Origin: Cliona cf. orientalis
Lineage: Eukaryota > Porifera > Demospongiae > Clionaida > Clionaidae
Direction: 5' to 3'
NCBI GenBank assembly: GCA_963930775.1
Contig: OZ005696.1
Span: 4,650,001 to 4,714,000, forward strand
DNA length: 64,000 bases
The notes beneath the pieces are model-generated. The model had not been told where the DNA came from and did not search any database. It saw nothing but the letters and a program-made list of their open reading frames with translations. Made by a program: the position numbers and the translations under genes. Below, piece by piece: positions 35,901-42,332 of the stretch. The number at the start of each line of letters is the position of its first letter. Positions within the stretch are counted from its first letter, which is position 1.

Positions 35901-36401
35901 GCTACATGAACTGTTACCTGTGCCGCATGCATAGTATTTAATCCGCCTCCTAGTGCATTTTGTTAGCAGGCAAGAGTTGAAATACCTTTCCCACATTTTA
36001 TGATGGCAGGGTGGACGGAGGCACTGAAACTCCATAGGCAGCACCCCGTCCACCAAGTGCCTGGGTACCTTGTGTACGGAATTCATGAGCCAGCTCAGAC
36101 TGAGCTAGCTATTACAGGGCTATAGGTACAAAAATCTTTCACCATTGGCATTTTAACATAGATAATTTAGACTACGCACAAAATCTAAATTATCTATGAT
36201 TTTAATCACTTGCAGATATTTAGTTGAAGGGGTGCGGTATACAACCCAAAAAAGTTTACTTCTCCTAACAGGTTTACATCCTTTTTACCTTTGGTTGTAT
36301 TTCATGGATCTTAGTTGATTTCGTCTCTCAGCAAGTGTACTATCTTCCATCGATTGCTTAGCTTGAGGGAGGTTAAATCGAATCTTACTGGACGCGGACA
36401 T
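5779..36401 (-). CDS. NADK: NAD kinase gene, exons 1-10 (C-terminal exon not found)
   Basis: NAD kinase phosphorylates NAD+ to NADP+ using ATP; metazoan members are cytosolic. Ten exons, listed separately, splice with GT/AG and matching phases into 1158 nt (386 codons) starting at ATG 36401-36399. Family motifs appear in the right order: VLVIKK (exon 4), VGGDGTLL nucleotide-binding loop (exon 6), [12 protein letters not shown] (exon 7), LRHRLLCTI (exon 8), [12 protein letters not shown] (exon 9), QGDG split over exons 9/10, and [13 protein letters not shown] plus [11 protein letters not shown] (exon 10). Human NADK has 446 residues, so about 60 C-terminal residues, after VELT, are missing from this annotation. 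Introns range from 90 bp to 10.1 kb and are packed with transposons and one nested gene. No exon carries a stop or frameshift, so the gene is probably active. The family assignment is firm; the 3' end is open. Confidence 0.93.
6316..6686. mobile_element. CCGTAGAAACTGG element, TA target duplication
   Basis: Terminal inverted repeats of about 25 bp (CCGTAGAAACTGGTTGTTAA at the left) flanked by TA at 6314-6315 and 6687-6688. The interior repeats the word TTAAGCGCAT and holds a GC-rich block shared, inverted, with the copy at 12430-12780. It lies in the NADK intron after exon 9 and is noncoding. Confidence 0.88.
6720..7185. mobile_element. CAGGGGCGGAT-ended element, 5 bp target duplication
   Basis: Ends CAGGGGCGGATCTAGGA and its complement, with perfect direct repeats CACTG at 6715-6719 and 7186-7190. 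No coding capacity. It lies 35 bp from the element ending at 6686, in the same NADK intron. Confidence 0.88.
7369..8061 (-). CDS. BEN-domain protein, three 3' exons, nested in an NADK intron
   Basis: Three exons read on the minus strand: 7859-8061, 7704-7763 and 7369-7647 with stop TAG. The 5' exon or exons are not found. Splice sites are GT/AG (donor GTATGT for the first) and phases match; the second intron is only 56 nt. Exon one is charged and disordered, with nuclear-localisation-like stretches (KRQRED, PKKARQ). Exon two is proline-rich. Exon three ends in a BEN-like domain: [20 protein letters not shown], a helix with [11 protein letters not shown], and [17 protein letters not shown] domains bind DNA or chromatin proteins and act in transcriptional repression; that role is inferred here from family alone. 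The gene shares strand with NADK and sits in the intron between NADK exons 9 and 10. It could be an alternative terminal exon set of NADK, but phase and domain make a separate nested gene more likely. Confidence 0.7.
8390..9345 (-). pseudogene. Tc1-type DD34E transposase, broken
   Basis: Reading leftward from 9345: an N-terminal helix-turn-helix ([19 protein letters not shown]), FSDECTVQ with the first catalytic Asp, [18 protein letters not shown] with the second Asp, and [12 protein letters not shown] with the Glu. Exactly 34 residues separate second Asp and Glu, the Tc1 spacing. Breaks are few: a frameshift near 9045, one in-frame stop TAA near 8693, and a one-base loss near 8576. The start codon is lost, with TGA just upstream. 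Such enzymes cut and paste at TA dinucleotides. It lies in an NADK intron in the sense orientation. Its own terminal repeats were not recognised. Confidence 0.88.
9356..9688 (-). mobile_element. Inverted-repeat element carrying a tRNA-like module, copy 1
   Basis: Terminal repeats GTTATATACCCGAAACCC and complement, about 20 bp. The interior has a tRNA-like segment at 9428-9496 on the minus strand. A second, oppositely oriented copy lies at 36604-36950. I see no clear target duplication. It abuts the Tc1-type pseudogene. Confidence 0.85.
9428..9496 (-). other. tRNA-derived promoter-like segment, copy 1
   Basis: On the minus strand it reads ...GGTATAGTGGCTAGGGCTC... then ATTCGATCC, resembling RNA polymerase III A and B boxes at tRNA spacing. 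T-stem pairing is poor, so it is not a functional tRNA gene. Confidence 0.6.
10147..10246 (-). CDS. NADK: NADK exon 9
   Basis: 100 nt. Encodes [18 protein letters not shown] and ends in VQGD. The family's NE-V-IDRG motif is present as ND-V-VDRG, with Asp in place of the usual Glu. Donor GTGAGA. Confidence 0.93.
11046..11221 (-). CDS. NADK: NADK exon 8
   Basis: 176 nt. Encodes [15 protein letters not shown], the family's LR-RL strand, then a variable loop, ending at VPSML before donor GTTTGT. Phases 1 in and 0 out fit exons 7 and 9. Confidence 0.85.
11690..11920 (+). repeat. Dispersed repeat, copy of the 19860-20510 family
   Basis: Shares a CTGTGTGTCTGTCTGT stretch, GCTACATACCT, and a motif near GAAAACGCTTTGTTC with the copies at 19860-20510 and, inverted, 23085-23400. 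It is the most diverged of the three and is noncoding. Confidence 0.6.
12430..12780. mobile_element. CTGTAGAAACTAG element, TA target duplication, copy 2
   Basis: Same family as 6316-6686 in inverse orientation. TA lies at 12428-12429 and 12781-12782. It shares the interior CTAACAAAGAG and AACCGATCGCTCGTCAT blocks. Confidence 0.87.
12850..13125. mobile_element. CAGTGGCGGATTC-ended element
   Basis: Ends CAGTGGCGGATTCAGAG and GAATCCACCTCTG; flanks ATTAT and ATTTT agree at 4 of 5 bases. Belongs with the elements at 1028, 6720 and 31676. Contains a long C run near 13100. Confidence 0.75.
13179..13607. mobile_element. CCGTATTTTCCCGCTATTAA element
   Basis: Inverted ends CCGTATTTTCCCGCTATTAA and complement of CCGTATTTCTCGTTATTAGG. 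Right flank TA; left flank TG, probably a mutated TA. The interior repeats AAGCGCAT/GCGCCTAA words, like the 6316 family although the ends differ. Confidence 0.82.
14156..14522. mobile_element. CCGTATTCGCTCGATCAGA element, TA target duplication
   Basis: Inverted ends of about 28 bp (CCGTATTCGCTCGATCAGAC). TA flanks at 14154-14155 and 14523-14524. The interior repeats GGCGACTAATCGAGAG-like words. 367 bp, noncoding, in the 10.1 kb NADK intron. Confidence 0.88.
14525..17537. other. Intron sequence without recognised gene or element
   Basis: Lies in the 10.1 kb NADK intron. A possible 69 bp cassette exon sits at 14859-14927 on the minus strand. The block at about 16118-16280 recurs at 34258-34375 (GGTTCGG, CAGCGCTG and CATGG words). 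A block at 16500-16570 recurs at 45480-45550. Nothing else is identifiable. Confidence 0.4.
17538..18070 (+). repeat. 0.5 kb dispersed repeat, copy 1
   Basis: From AGCACAAAATAACAGCTGGC to about TTTTGAAACCTTATTTTGTC. It matches 61428-61925 closely in the same orientation. The copies differ by an internal deletion of about 40 bp and scattered substitutions. Noncoding. Confidence 0.85.
18335..18585. mobile_element. ATATGTGAC-ended element
   Basis: Inverted ends ATATGTGACCTGCTATGAGA and its near complement, 34 bp. The first bases match the element starting at 45425 (ATATGTGACAGGATATGAGA), so it belongs to that superfamily. Noncoding, in an NADK intron. Confidence 0.8.
19860..20510 (+). repeat. 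Dispersed repeat with CTGT microsatellite
   Basis: Contains a CTGTCTGT tract near 20255-20285. It matches 23085-23400 in inverse orientation over the GAAAATGCTTTGTTCAGAAG region, and 11690-11920 more weakly. No coding signal. Confidence 0.65.
21326..21506 (-). CDS. NADK: NADK exon 7
   Basis: 181 nt, encodes [20 protein letters not shown] near its start and VEKVLRG at the end. A 25-30 residue insertion rich in S, T and D between the two is longer than in human NADK. It is followed by the longest intron, 10.1 kb. Confidence 0.93.
22318..22574 (+). repeat. TTAA-flanked repeat, truncated copy
   Basis: Matches the right half of 26425-27094 from GTGCTATACTTGGCC to CTATCCTGCAACC, ending at TTAA (22571-22574). 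The left end is missing. Confidence 0.7.
23085..23400 (-). repeat. Inverted copy of the 19860-20510 repeat
   Basis: Shares CTACACACTAGTCTTCTTGA and the AACTTCTGAACAAAGCG region with 19860-20510 in reverse orientation. Lies between NADK exons 6 and 7. Confidence 0.65.
23582..23657 (-). CDS. NADK: NADK exon 6, GGDG motif
   Basis: 76 nt. Encodes [20 protein letters not shown], which contains the invariant GGDGT loop that contacts the nucleotide phosphates and the catalytic Asp. Donor GTACAG. Confidence 0.93.
23834..23952 (-). CDS. NADK: NADK exon 5
   Basis: Begins in phase 0 after ATTATCAG with [13 protein letters not shown], matching the second beta strand of NADK. The 3' edge is the least certain of the set: only the donor leaving 119 nt gives the phase required by exon 6. 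Confidence 0.8.
24001..24402. mobile_element. CCGTATTTATTCGAATA element
   Basis: Inverted ends CCGTATTTATTCGAATA and TATTCGAATAAATAGG. Left flank TA, right flank TC. The interior repeats CGGCTACTATTCGAGGGCGG several times. It lies about 50 bp 5' of NADK exon 5, in intron 4. Confidence 0.83.
24531..25300. mobile_element. CAGTATACACTAAGACC element, copy 2
   Basis: The left end matches copy 1 (2756-3690), and the body matches copy 1 in reverse, for example the CTACCCAGGACAGAATGAAT block. The right end is degenerate. Confidence 0.7.
25301..26424. other. Intron sequence, few features
   Basis: No gene. The segment 26110-26165 (GTTAGACACTGTTTAGTCGG onward) recurs at 19745-19800, so part of a further repeat family is present. 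ATTC microsatellite near 25577-25592. Confidence 0.4.
26425..27094 (+). repeat. TTAA-flanked repeat, intact-length copy
   Basis: TTAA at 26425-26428 and 27091-27094 bound 0.66 kb that matches 40089-41862 apart from two insertions in the latter. Ends carry an imperfect inverted repeat around GGGATAGT. TTAA flanks suggest a piggyBac-type element, but the tips are not typical. Confidence 0.7.
27229..28177. mobile_element. CAGTCTACACTAAGACC element, copy 3
   Basis: Starts CAGTCTACACTAAGACCTCC and ends near CAGTGGTCTTAGTATAAAAG. Internal blocks match copies 1 and 2. In an NADK intron. Confidence 0.7.
28215..28432. mobile_element. CCGTATTTCTTCTAAAAATT element, TA target duplication
   Basis: Inverted ends of about 22 bp (CCGTATTTCTTCTAAAAATT). 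TA at 28213-28214 and 28433-28434. 218 bp, noncoding. Confidence 0.88.
28566..29235. mobile_element. CAGGGCTTCATTTA element
   Basis: Left end CAGGGCTTCATTTA, right end TAAATAAAGCCCCG, flanked on both sides by TACATGTACAT. Because that flank is itself repetitive the target duplication cannot be sized. hAT-like ends; C run near 28600. Confidence 0.65.
29690..30480 (+). other. Decayed open frames, possible old coding remnant
   Basis: Plus-strand frames give [52 protein letters not shown] and [13 protein letters not shown], broken by stops and frame changes. The mix of charged and leucine-rich residues hints at a coiled-coil protein. I do not recognise the family; it may be a dead transposon ORF. 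Antisense to NADK. Confidence 0.25.
31304..31378 (-). CDS. NADK: NADK exon 4
   Basis: 75 nt, phase 0 at both ends. Encodes [19 protein letters not shown], the first beta strand and helix of the NADK N-terminal domain. Acceptor TTTTGATGCAG, donor GTAACA. Confidence 0.9.
31469..31553 (-). CDS. NADK: NADK exon 3
   Basis: 85 nt between acceptor CCCATTTCAG and donor GTATGT. Encodes [16 protein letters not shown], the counterpart of the LTWNKSPK-type string just before VLVIKK in animal NADKs. Followed by a 90 bp intron. Confidence 0.85.
31676..32034. mobile_element. CAGGGGCGGAGAA element, 5 bp target duplication
   Basis: Ends CAGGGGCGGAGAA and TTCTCCGCCCTTG with perfect flanks CAATG at 31671-31675 and 32035-32039. 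Fourth member of the CAGNGGCGGA group. In NADK intron 2. Confidence 0.88.
32549..33019 (+). repeat. TATA-bearing 0.5 kb repeat, copy
   Basis: Starts TGTTTGATGTCCCAATAATG and ends TTTTTCGTTGCA. A TATATAAG box lies near 32975, 30-40 bp before the end. TG...CA ends plus an internal TATA box would suit a solo LTR; no internal retroelement part is present. Confidence 0.65.
33026..33596 (+). repeat. TATA-bearing 0.5 kb repeat, adjacent second copy
   Basis: Begins TGTTTAATGTCACAATCATG a few bases after the preceding copy ends, in the same orientation. TATATAAG near 33550. The right tip is altered. Closest to the copy at 58823-59372. Confidence 0.65.
33844..33918 (-). CDS. NADK: NADK exon 2
   Basis: 75 nt after a strong acceptor (TTCTTTCTGACCTCAG), ending at donor GTGAGT. 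Encodes [19 protein letters not shown], where GPNA sits where other NADKs have a FGPKA-like string. Phases 2 in and 2 out match exons 1 and 3. Confidence 0.75.
35117..35677. mobile_element. TAGCTCGTACCCAGGCCC element with internal duplication
   Basis: Inverted ends TAGCTCGTACCCAGGCCCTT and complement of the right tip (GGGCCTGGATACGAAGCTA). Related to the TAGTCTCG family. It holds a nested element (35165-35361) and a 102 bp tandem duplication (35479-35580 and 35581-35682). Confidence 0.75.
35165..35361. mobile_element. CCGTAGGTGGGGTTTTAATT element, nested
   Basis: Inverted ends with TTTTAATTGCG, flanked by TA at 35163-35164 and 35362-35363. The interior repeats TCGCAATTATT-like words. It sits inside the element spanning 35117-35677. 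Confidence 0.85.
35479..35682 (+). repeat. 102 bp tandem duplication
   Basis: The unit starting CCATGGTAACGCAGTTGTTA occurs twice head to tail with a few substitutions. A diverged single copy lies near 44840-44930. Confidence 0.9.
36160..36200. repeat. Short hairpin
   Basis: ATAGATAATTTAGA pairs with TCTAAATTATCTAT around a loop of about 12 bases, in NADK intron 1. No T run follows on either strand. Confidence 0.7.
36289..36401 (-). CDS. NADK: NADK exon 1, with start codon
   Basis: Opens with [13 protein letters not shown] and ends AACCAAAG before the donor GTAAAA. Length 113 nt, ending in phase 2, which fits exon 2. The N-terminus of NADK is poorly conserved, so the call rests on phase fit, strand, position and the donor. 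ATG is preceded by a short A-rich leader and GC-rich DNA. Confidence 0.75.
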
Positions 36402-36492
36402 TTTTTCCTATCGCGCGAAGATTAGGTGGCGCGCACGTACATGCACGAGTACTCGAGTCTTAGTCACTTGGGGGGCCGGGCTGTTGCGCGCG
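36402..36492 (-). promoter_or_regulatory. NADK upstream region
   Basis: About 90 bp of GC-rich DNA (GCGCGCACGTAC and similar words) between the NADK start codon and a fold-back element. No TATA box is evident near the expected distance. That it is the promoter follows only from position. Confidence 0.35.
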
Positions 36493-36603
36493 AGTAAGTG
36501 TAAAACCTGGACTCTGGACTCGTGGACTGGACTGTGGACTGAGGTTTGGACTGATGCTCAGGGCAATGACAACCATTTCCAACAGGACTGCGGATAGAAT
36601 CCC

Positions 36604-36950
36604 GTTATATACCCGAAACCCGCGCGCTCCGCGCGCCATAGGCGCACGGCCCAGCCCCCATAGGGGGCTGGGCTAAATCACACAGTATTATAATATGAAC
36701 GGCTAAGGCTAGGTAGGGTTTGGTTTAGGGTAGTGTTTGACACACAAGGGTTAGTACTACTATTGTCTATAAAGTCTTGACAAAAGAACAACTGGCAGCG
36801 GCGTTCACGGTGGTGTAGTGGCTAAGGCTCTGGTGTATGGATCCATGGACCCCTGTTCGATCCTCGCTCCATTTATTGATTTTCTTTTTTTTTCGTTATA
36901 AGCTTACTCTGGAAATTTTCTAAGTTGGAAGCGGGTTTCGGATATATAAC
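36604..36950 (+). mobile_element. Inverted-repeat element carrying a tRNA-like module, copy 2
   Basis: Ends GTTATATACCCGAAACCCGC and near complement. Same internal layout as 9356-9688, inverted. The flanking TTCCAACA-side sequence belongs to the fold-back element it entered. Confidence 0.87.
36803..36870 (+). other. tRNA-derived promoter-like segment, copy 2
   Basis: Reads GGTGTAGTGGCTAAGGCTC (A-box-like) and, 30 bp on, GTTCGATCC (B-box match). Resembles tRNA-Glu-type promoters in layout. Acceptor and T stems do not pair well, so it is read as a tRNA-derived module and not a tRNA gene. Confidence 0.65.
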
Positions 36951-38374
36951 GCCGCTCGAATTAGAAGGCACGGTACTACGACTGCATATCGCATAGGAAC
37001 TATCCCGCAGCTGTTTTCGAATTTCAAACCCTTTCATACAAACAGGCCTTTCAAGGTACGAGGCTACTTGTAAGCATGTAGAAGTTGAACATTTCCCTTG
37101 GAAAATCCTCGGGAAAATCGGTGAGCCCGGCTGGGATGGCACCTCCTCAGAGAAATGGACTTCAATATCACCGAGACGCCTACGGAATGAGACTGATAGC
37201 ACCATACGATAGGAAGTTTTCTAGTATGCAAAGTGAGTAAAGGGTCCGAGACTAGATAGCTCTATCTTGATCTAATAGTGGATTTGATCTCTAGACCCTT
37301 TACCTAGTACCTGCTTTGAGTCGTGTAGCGCAAATAGACCACGTGACTTTCCCACCAGGGATATCGCGCGCGCGCGTGCGGAAGTAGGAGGCCGAGGGTG
37401 TGGGGTTCACGAGATCACGAGCTAGCCAAGCGATTTTGGGTTAATTACCGAGCGAAGCGAGGTTTATGCTCGGGTCGATCGAGTTTTTGTACGGTTTCTT
37501 TGCGATGTTCTAAAACTTCGTTCTTGCTTGCTAGAGGGAGTCCAGCTCCATCGCCGCCTCCAAGGATGTCAAACAAAGTGACCTACTTTCACGAAGATTG
37601 AGGGCAGCCACAAGTCCACGGTCGTCCCGGACTCATGACCCACCAAGTAAATTTTTGCGTCGACCTTAAATAGTCGCTCTTCTTGGTGAACATCGACGCT
37701 GAATTCTTTTCGGTGGCAGCAGGCGTCAAACATGGTTTTCTATCTTCTGGATCTTTCACAGCTGCCACATGGCTGTAGTATCGCTGAAGTCCAGTCGCCC
37801 GATGAACAAATTTTCGCGACGCCTAAAATCTTCGCCCATTCTGGGCTTGAGCCTGCCTGGTCCTTTGCTTTGACCAGCTGTGGCAAAAGTTGATCGCTAT
37901 GCACTAGCTAACTCTTAGTCTTAACTCTATCGCCAGTGTCTGTCAATCAAAACATAATTTTGTAGAACCTATGCCTGCAATAGTTTCTGTACTCGCATGG
38001 TCAATGCAGGGACGAAACATTATCCGGCGCGCAGCGCTAGCGCGAGCGCTGGTATACCTGGTGATGCTTTATTGTTGGAAATGGTCGTCATTGAACTGAA
38101 CTGAGTATTGAATCCAAATCTCAGTCCATAGTCCCGTCCCGAGTCCAGGTTTTAGGTTTTGCACTTACGGTATAGGGTCGCGGGATGCGAATTTCAAATT
38201 TGGGCGTATTTTATGGGGTCAAAGGTCAATACGTGCCAATTTTAACCCTGTACCAACGACATTTTGAACTTAGCGAGTCTACCATAACTATCTCAATGGC
38301 ACGGTGTTATAGAAGATCAGTAGGTGAATCAATATCATCGCTTGATCACCGATGGCTTATTTTATCAAGGTTTG

Positions 38375-39878
38375 CATTAAGGTGCAGTATTGGCTTTTAG
38401 CAAGTACTATTGACAGTGCTATTTGTGCTATTTCAAAATCATGCTATTGGGCTATTCCAGTTAATAAAGATACACCCCTGTTGAGGAACGATAATTGTAT
38501 CCTGAGGGGGTAGCTTGACTTAATGAAGTCTTGGGGGGTGTTGAGGGCATTTTAATGATGTTCTGGAGGTAAAATGGTGCATTTTAACGATGTCTTGGGG
38601 GTCACTGCCTCCATTTTAATTAAATCTTCTGGGGGAAATTTATCGAATTATTTGTCTTCAGGGGAACTGGAAAAGTGTTCCTCAACAGGGGTGTATTCTT
38701 ATTAACTGTACTGGCCCATTAGCATAAATAGCAAATAAAGGTTAACTGATGCTATTTTATGCTAATGGTAAGGTCAAAGGACGGTTACTGTTTACAGGTT
38801 ACAGGTTTAGGGTTAGGTTTTGGTGCTATTATGCTATTAATGCTATTTTGCTATTGACACCATTTCGCCAATCTAGTGTGCTATTTTGCTATTAGATGTT
38901 AATATATTATATGGTTTTGGTGCTATTTTGCTATTATTGCTATTTTGCTATTGAACTGAGTAGCAAAATAGCACAGCCTCTAAGACTTAACTAAAATAGC
39001 ATAGATAGCAAAATAGCACAGCTTCTAAGACTAACTAAAAATAGCAAAATAGCACGCCTCCTAAGATTAACTAACTTAAAAAATCGCAAAATAGCATTAA
39101 TAGCAAACTAGCATACCTCCTAACACTAACTATAAAATAGCATAAATAGCAAAACAGCACAACTTCAGTTCTAAGACCATAACTATACCTAATAGCAAAA
39201 TAGCATGAATAGCAAAATAGCACAACTTCAGTTCTAAGATCATAACTACCTAATAGCAAAATAGCATGAATAGCAAAATAGCACAGCCTCTACGTAGATC
39301 TAAGACTTAACTAAAATAGCAAAATAGCATAGATAGCAAAATAGCACAGCTTCTAAGACTAACTAAAAATAGCAAAATAGCATAAATAGCAAATTTAAAT
39401 AGCACGCCTCCTAAGATTAACTAACTTTAAAAATCGCAAAATAGCATTAATAGCAAACTAGCATACCTCCTAACACTAAGTACCAAATAGCATAAATAGC
39501 AAAATAGCACGACTTCAGTTCTAAGACCATAACTATACCTAATAGCAAAATGGCATGAATAGCAAAATAGCACAACTTCAGTTCTAAGATCATAACTAGC
39601 TACCTAATAGCAAAATAGCATGAATAGCAAAATAGCACGCCTCCTAAGATTAACGGTAGCAAAATAGCATGACTTCAGTATTACAGCAGGTTTACTGTGA
39701 ATAGCAAAATAGCAAAAGCACATTGAGTGTACTGTATTACAAGGACTGGAACATAGAGTGTGTATTAGCAATAATAGCAAGGCAGTGCTAATAGCAAAAA
39801 ATTGTATAGAGATGTATGGTAATAGCATGATGCTATTATTAGATGCTATTATGCTAAAAGCCAATACTGCACCTAACT
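38375..39878. mobile_element. 1.5 kb element with AGCAAAATAGCAT array, 9 bp target duplication
   Basis: Inverted ends AGGTGCAGTATTGGCTTTTA (38380 onward) and complement (39852-39874), flanked by perfect 9 bp direct repeats CAAGGTTTG at 38366-38374 and 39879-39887. The body is made of AGCAAAATAGCATNAATAGC words, in one orientation on the left and the other on the right, forming a giant imperfect palindrome. A subset forms longer tandem units of about 290 bp (compare 39010-39290 and 39360-39640). Confidence 0.87.
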
Positions 39879-40392
39879 CAAGGTTTGTTTGTCGTATCTA
39901 CGTAGCTCTATGTATGGCTACTCTTCAAGTATTAATAATAATTTAATAATTATTTAATATCTCTCTTAGTAGGTCCATTTAATCATCATCGCCAGTGTCA
40001 TCCATAATATGATATTATCCTTTAGCCTGTGATAATTGTAGGGTGAGCTTAAACTACTATTATTAATAAATTACTTTAGATCGTACTATTAAGGTAATAC
40101 GGGATAGTGTTCCGCCCATGCATGGTCAAAGTTCACATGAATAATAAATGAGACAGTTATATTTATATTCCAGTTTTTGTCCGCGTTCTTTGCACGGTCA
40201 AGGCACAGGTAAGTAGCTCTCCTGATGCCTGCCCCATGATCCACAAAAACAAAAAGCAAACCTGCCACTGTCTGTCTGCAAGTGAGGGTAAGTATTGCAA
40301 TTTTCTGCGTCAGTTTTTGCCAAGGTAAACAAACCTCTATGTATTGACATACAAATGAAACGATAGCTTACGAGTCTCTACAGGGCCAAGTA

Positions 40393-40698
40393 TAGTCTCG
40401 CAAGCCACACCCTTCAATCTCCACACGTGAGAAAGAGGGTCTGGTAACTTCGCGTATATCGAGTCGTACACGCTCCAAGATCCTGGAGCGACCAATCAGA
40501 TTGCAGCTTTTCAGCGTTACCATGGCACAATAACCGCGCATTGTTACTAAACATCGCGTGTGCCGCGCAATCTAAACTTAACGTGACGTCACGTAAAACG
40601 GTCCATTATTGTATTCCAGCAGCACAGCTGTATGTATGCGAAGTTACCAGACCCTCTTTCTCGCGTGCGGAGATTGAAGGGTGTGGCTTGCGAGACTA
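40393..40698. mobile_element. TAGTCTCGCAAGCC element, perfect 9 bp target duplication
   Basis: Inverted ends of about 50 bp starting TAGTCTCGCAAGCCACACCC. Flanks GGCCAAGTA at 40384-40392 and 40699-40707. The empty site is visible in the sister repeat near 26720. A 9 bp duplication is typical of Mutator-like elements. Confidence 0.93.
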
Positions 40699-40820
40699 GG
40701 CCAAGTATAGCATTTGAACTCTGTTGAGTTACATAAACAGAAAGCGAACATAAAAACTTACTGCTCAGCTGCCATGTGACTCGCTTAATGGCGGCCCTCC
40801 AGGACAAAACCTTGTCTGAC

Positions 40821-41600
40821 CAGGGACTATACATTATCTTTCAGATGGACTGGAAACGCGTGCGCTGCCCTATTACAAAGTACACATTTCCATTTCTGCA
40901 ATCATCGTTACGGGTAAAAAATATCGCGAAGCGGTAAGAAGCTATAAAGGCTGCTTGGAAACACCAACGGTGGTCGACCTGGCAACGGAGTCAGCGTCTG
41001 TGAGGGCGTCTACAGTAGACCATAGTCGTAATACAATGTACTGAAAGCCATTTTGTGGTGAGTGTGCTTCTGAGTGCGCTCTCTATGAGTGAAAAGGTTC
41101 AGTATGTCATATCCTGGCAATACTTCATGCTGGATTAGCTCAGAAAGTGAAGCTCTCATAGGATTCTACACAGCGCGAGTAGTAAGCCCCAATCTTGCTT
41201 TACTGGGTGCACAGTATTCTTTTGAGCTGGAAGGTACTCTAGGAGCACAAGACCCCCTAAGTTTAAAAATTTACTTGACAAAGATGGACACCTTTTGTGC
41301 TGGATAATCTCACGAACTAAAACAGATATGAGCATTATTCAAACGTAAAAAGTAAGTTTACCCGTTGCTTCACTGGGTAAACAACATTTGGTATGCTAAA
41401 CTTTATCTAAGAGTTTCCTACAAGCCTTCATAGAAGTACTAGACGGCCATATTGACTGTCCTAGCACCCTAGTCCAGCATAGTAGCAATACTGTCAGACA
41501 TTTCCGGGTACACTTCCGGGCGTAACGATGATTGTAGAATTTTCGCGAGCGTAATAATGTAGCGTTTCCAGTCCATCTGAAAAATAATGTATAGTCCCTG
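40821..41600. mobile_element. CAGGGACTATACATTAT element, 7 bp target duplication
   Basis: Inverted ends of about 37 bp (CAGGGACTATACATTATC). Flanks GTCTGAC at 40814-40820 and 41601-41607, with the empty site visible near 26835. Ends are hAT-like. 780 bp, no coding frame recognised. Confidence 0.9.
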
Positions 41601-41865
41601 GTCTGACGACTCACCATCTTAGAGTTTTCGAAAAAGTGCTATACTTGGCCCTGCTTTGATCGATGGACTAGCGTGAACGACAGCGAAGTCAGTTCGTTCG
41701 AGTCTCTGGTCTTCAAAACTTGACACAGAAATTCGGACTTTTGTTTACTTCTGGAAATGGTCGACATTCGTTTCTGACTAAACCGCATTAAAAACATACG
41801 TGAATTGTGTCCGTGTGCAATCATTTATAAATTGCGCGTCGAATACTATCCCGTAACCTTAAATC

Positions 41866-42310
41866 TAGTCTCGCACGCCAGCCCCTCCTGCTCAAGAAGA
41901 GAGAAAGGGTCTAATAACGTACCATCCGCCTGTCCCCAGGTCGACTATATGAACTACCAATGAAATGGCAGTATGTAGTCACATGACCATCTACAATGCG
42001 AATTAGCTGCTTAGTTGTACGTGCAAATCTCTTTCTGAAATTAAGTTCCGTGAATAGAGCTAGAACACTTCATTGTGGATGATCATTCGCTGCAATGGCT
42101 TGTCCACACGCGAGACAGAAGCGGACATTGTGCCACAGTCGAAGCACAAAATAAAATGCACAACAAGGGAGTATGTACGCACATAGCTGTTTGCAGTTTG
42201 TGACATCACGTTTGATGATGTCATGTGCATTCCACGGGGCAAGCGGATCGTATGTTGTTTACCAGACCCTTTCTCTCTTCTTGAGTAGGAGGGACTGGCC
42301 CGCGAAGGTA
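41866..42310. mobile_element. TAGTCTCGCACGCC element
   Basis: Inverted ends TAGTCTCGCACGCCAGCCCC and near complement, with AGAGAGAAAGGGTCT inside. The right tip is degenerate and no duplication is seen. Confidence 0.75.
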
Positions 42311-42332
42311 TATTATTTGTATGGCAATAATT

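Larger units (their letters stand above)
36493..38169. mobile_element. 1.7 kb fold-back element with GGACT-rich ends
   Basis: Terminal inverted repeats of about 100 bp: TAAGTGTAAAACCTGGACTC at the left, complement of GTCCAGGTTTTAGGTTTTGC at the right. Both arms share ATGACNACCATTTCCAACA at their inner edges. No open frame with recognisable motifs. It contains the nested element at 36604-36950. Confidence 0.8.
40089..41862 (+). repeat. TTAA-flanked repeat, copy with two insertions
   Basis: TTAA at 40089-40092 and 41859-41862. Removing the elements at 40393-40698 and 40821-41600 leaves about 0.66 kb collinear with 26425-27094. Confidence 0.8.

Noticed and set aside
36803..36870. Functional tRNA gene
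   Set aside because: B box is present but acceptor and T stems do not pair, and the copy lies inside an inverted-repeat element.
38700..39720. CRISPR-like array of repeated words
   Set aside because: Repeats are short and contiguous with no unique spacers of constant length, in both orientations, within a eukaryotic transposon.
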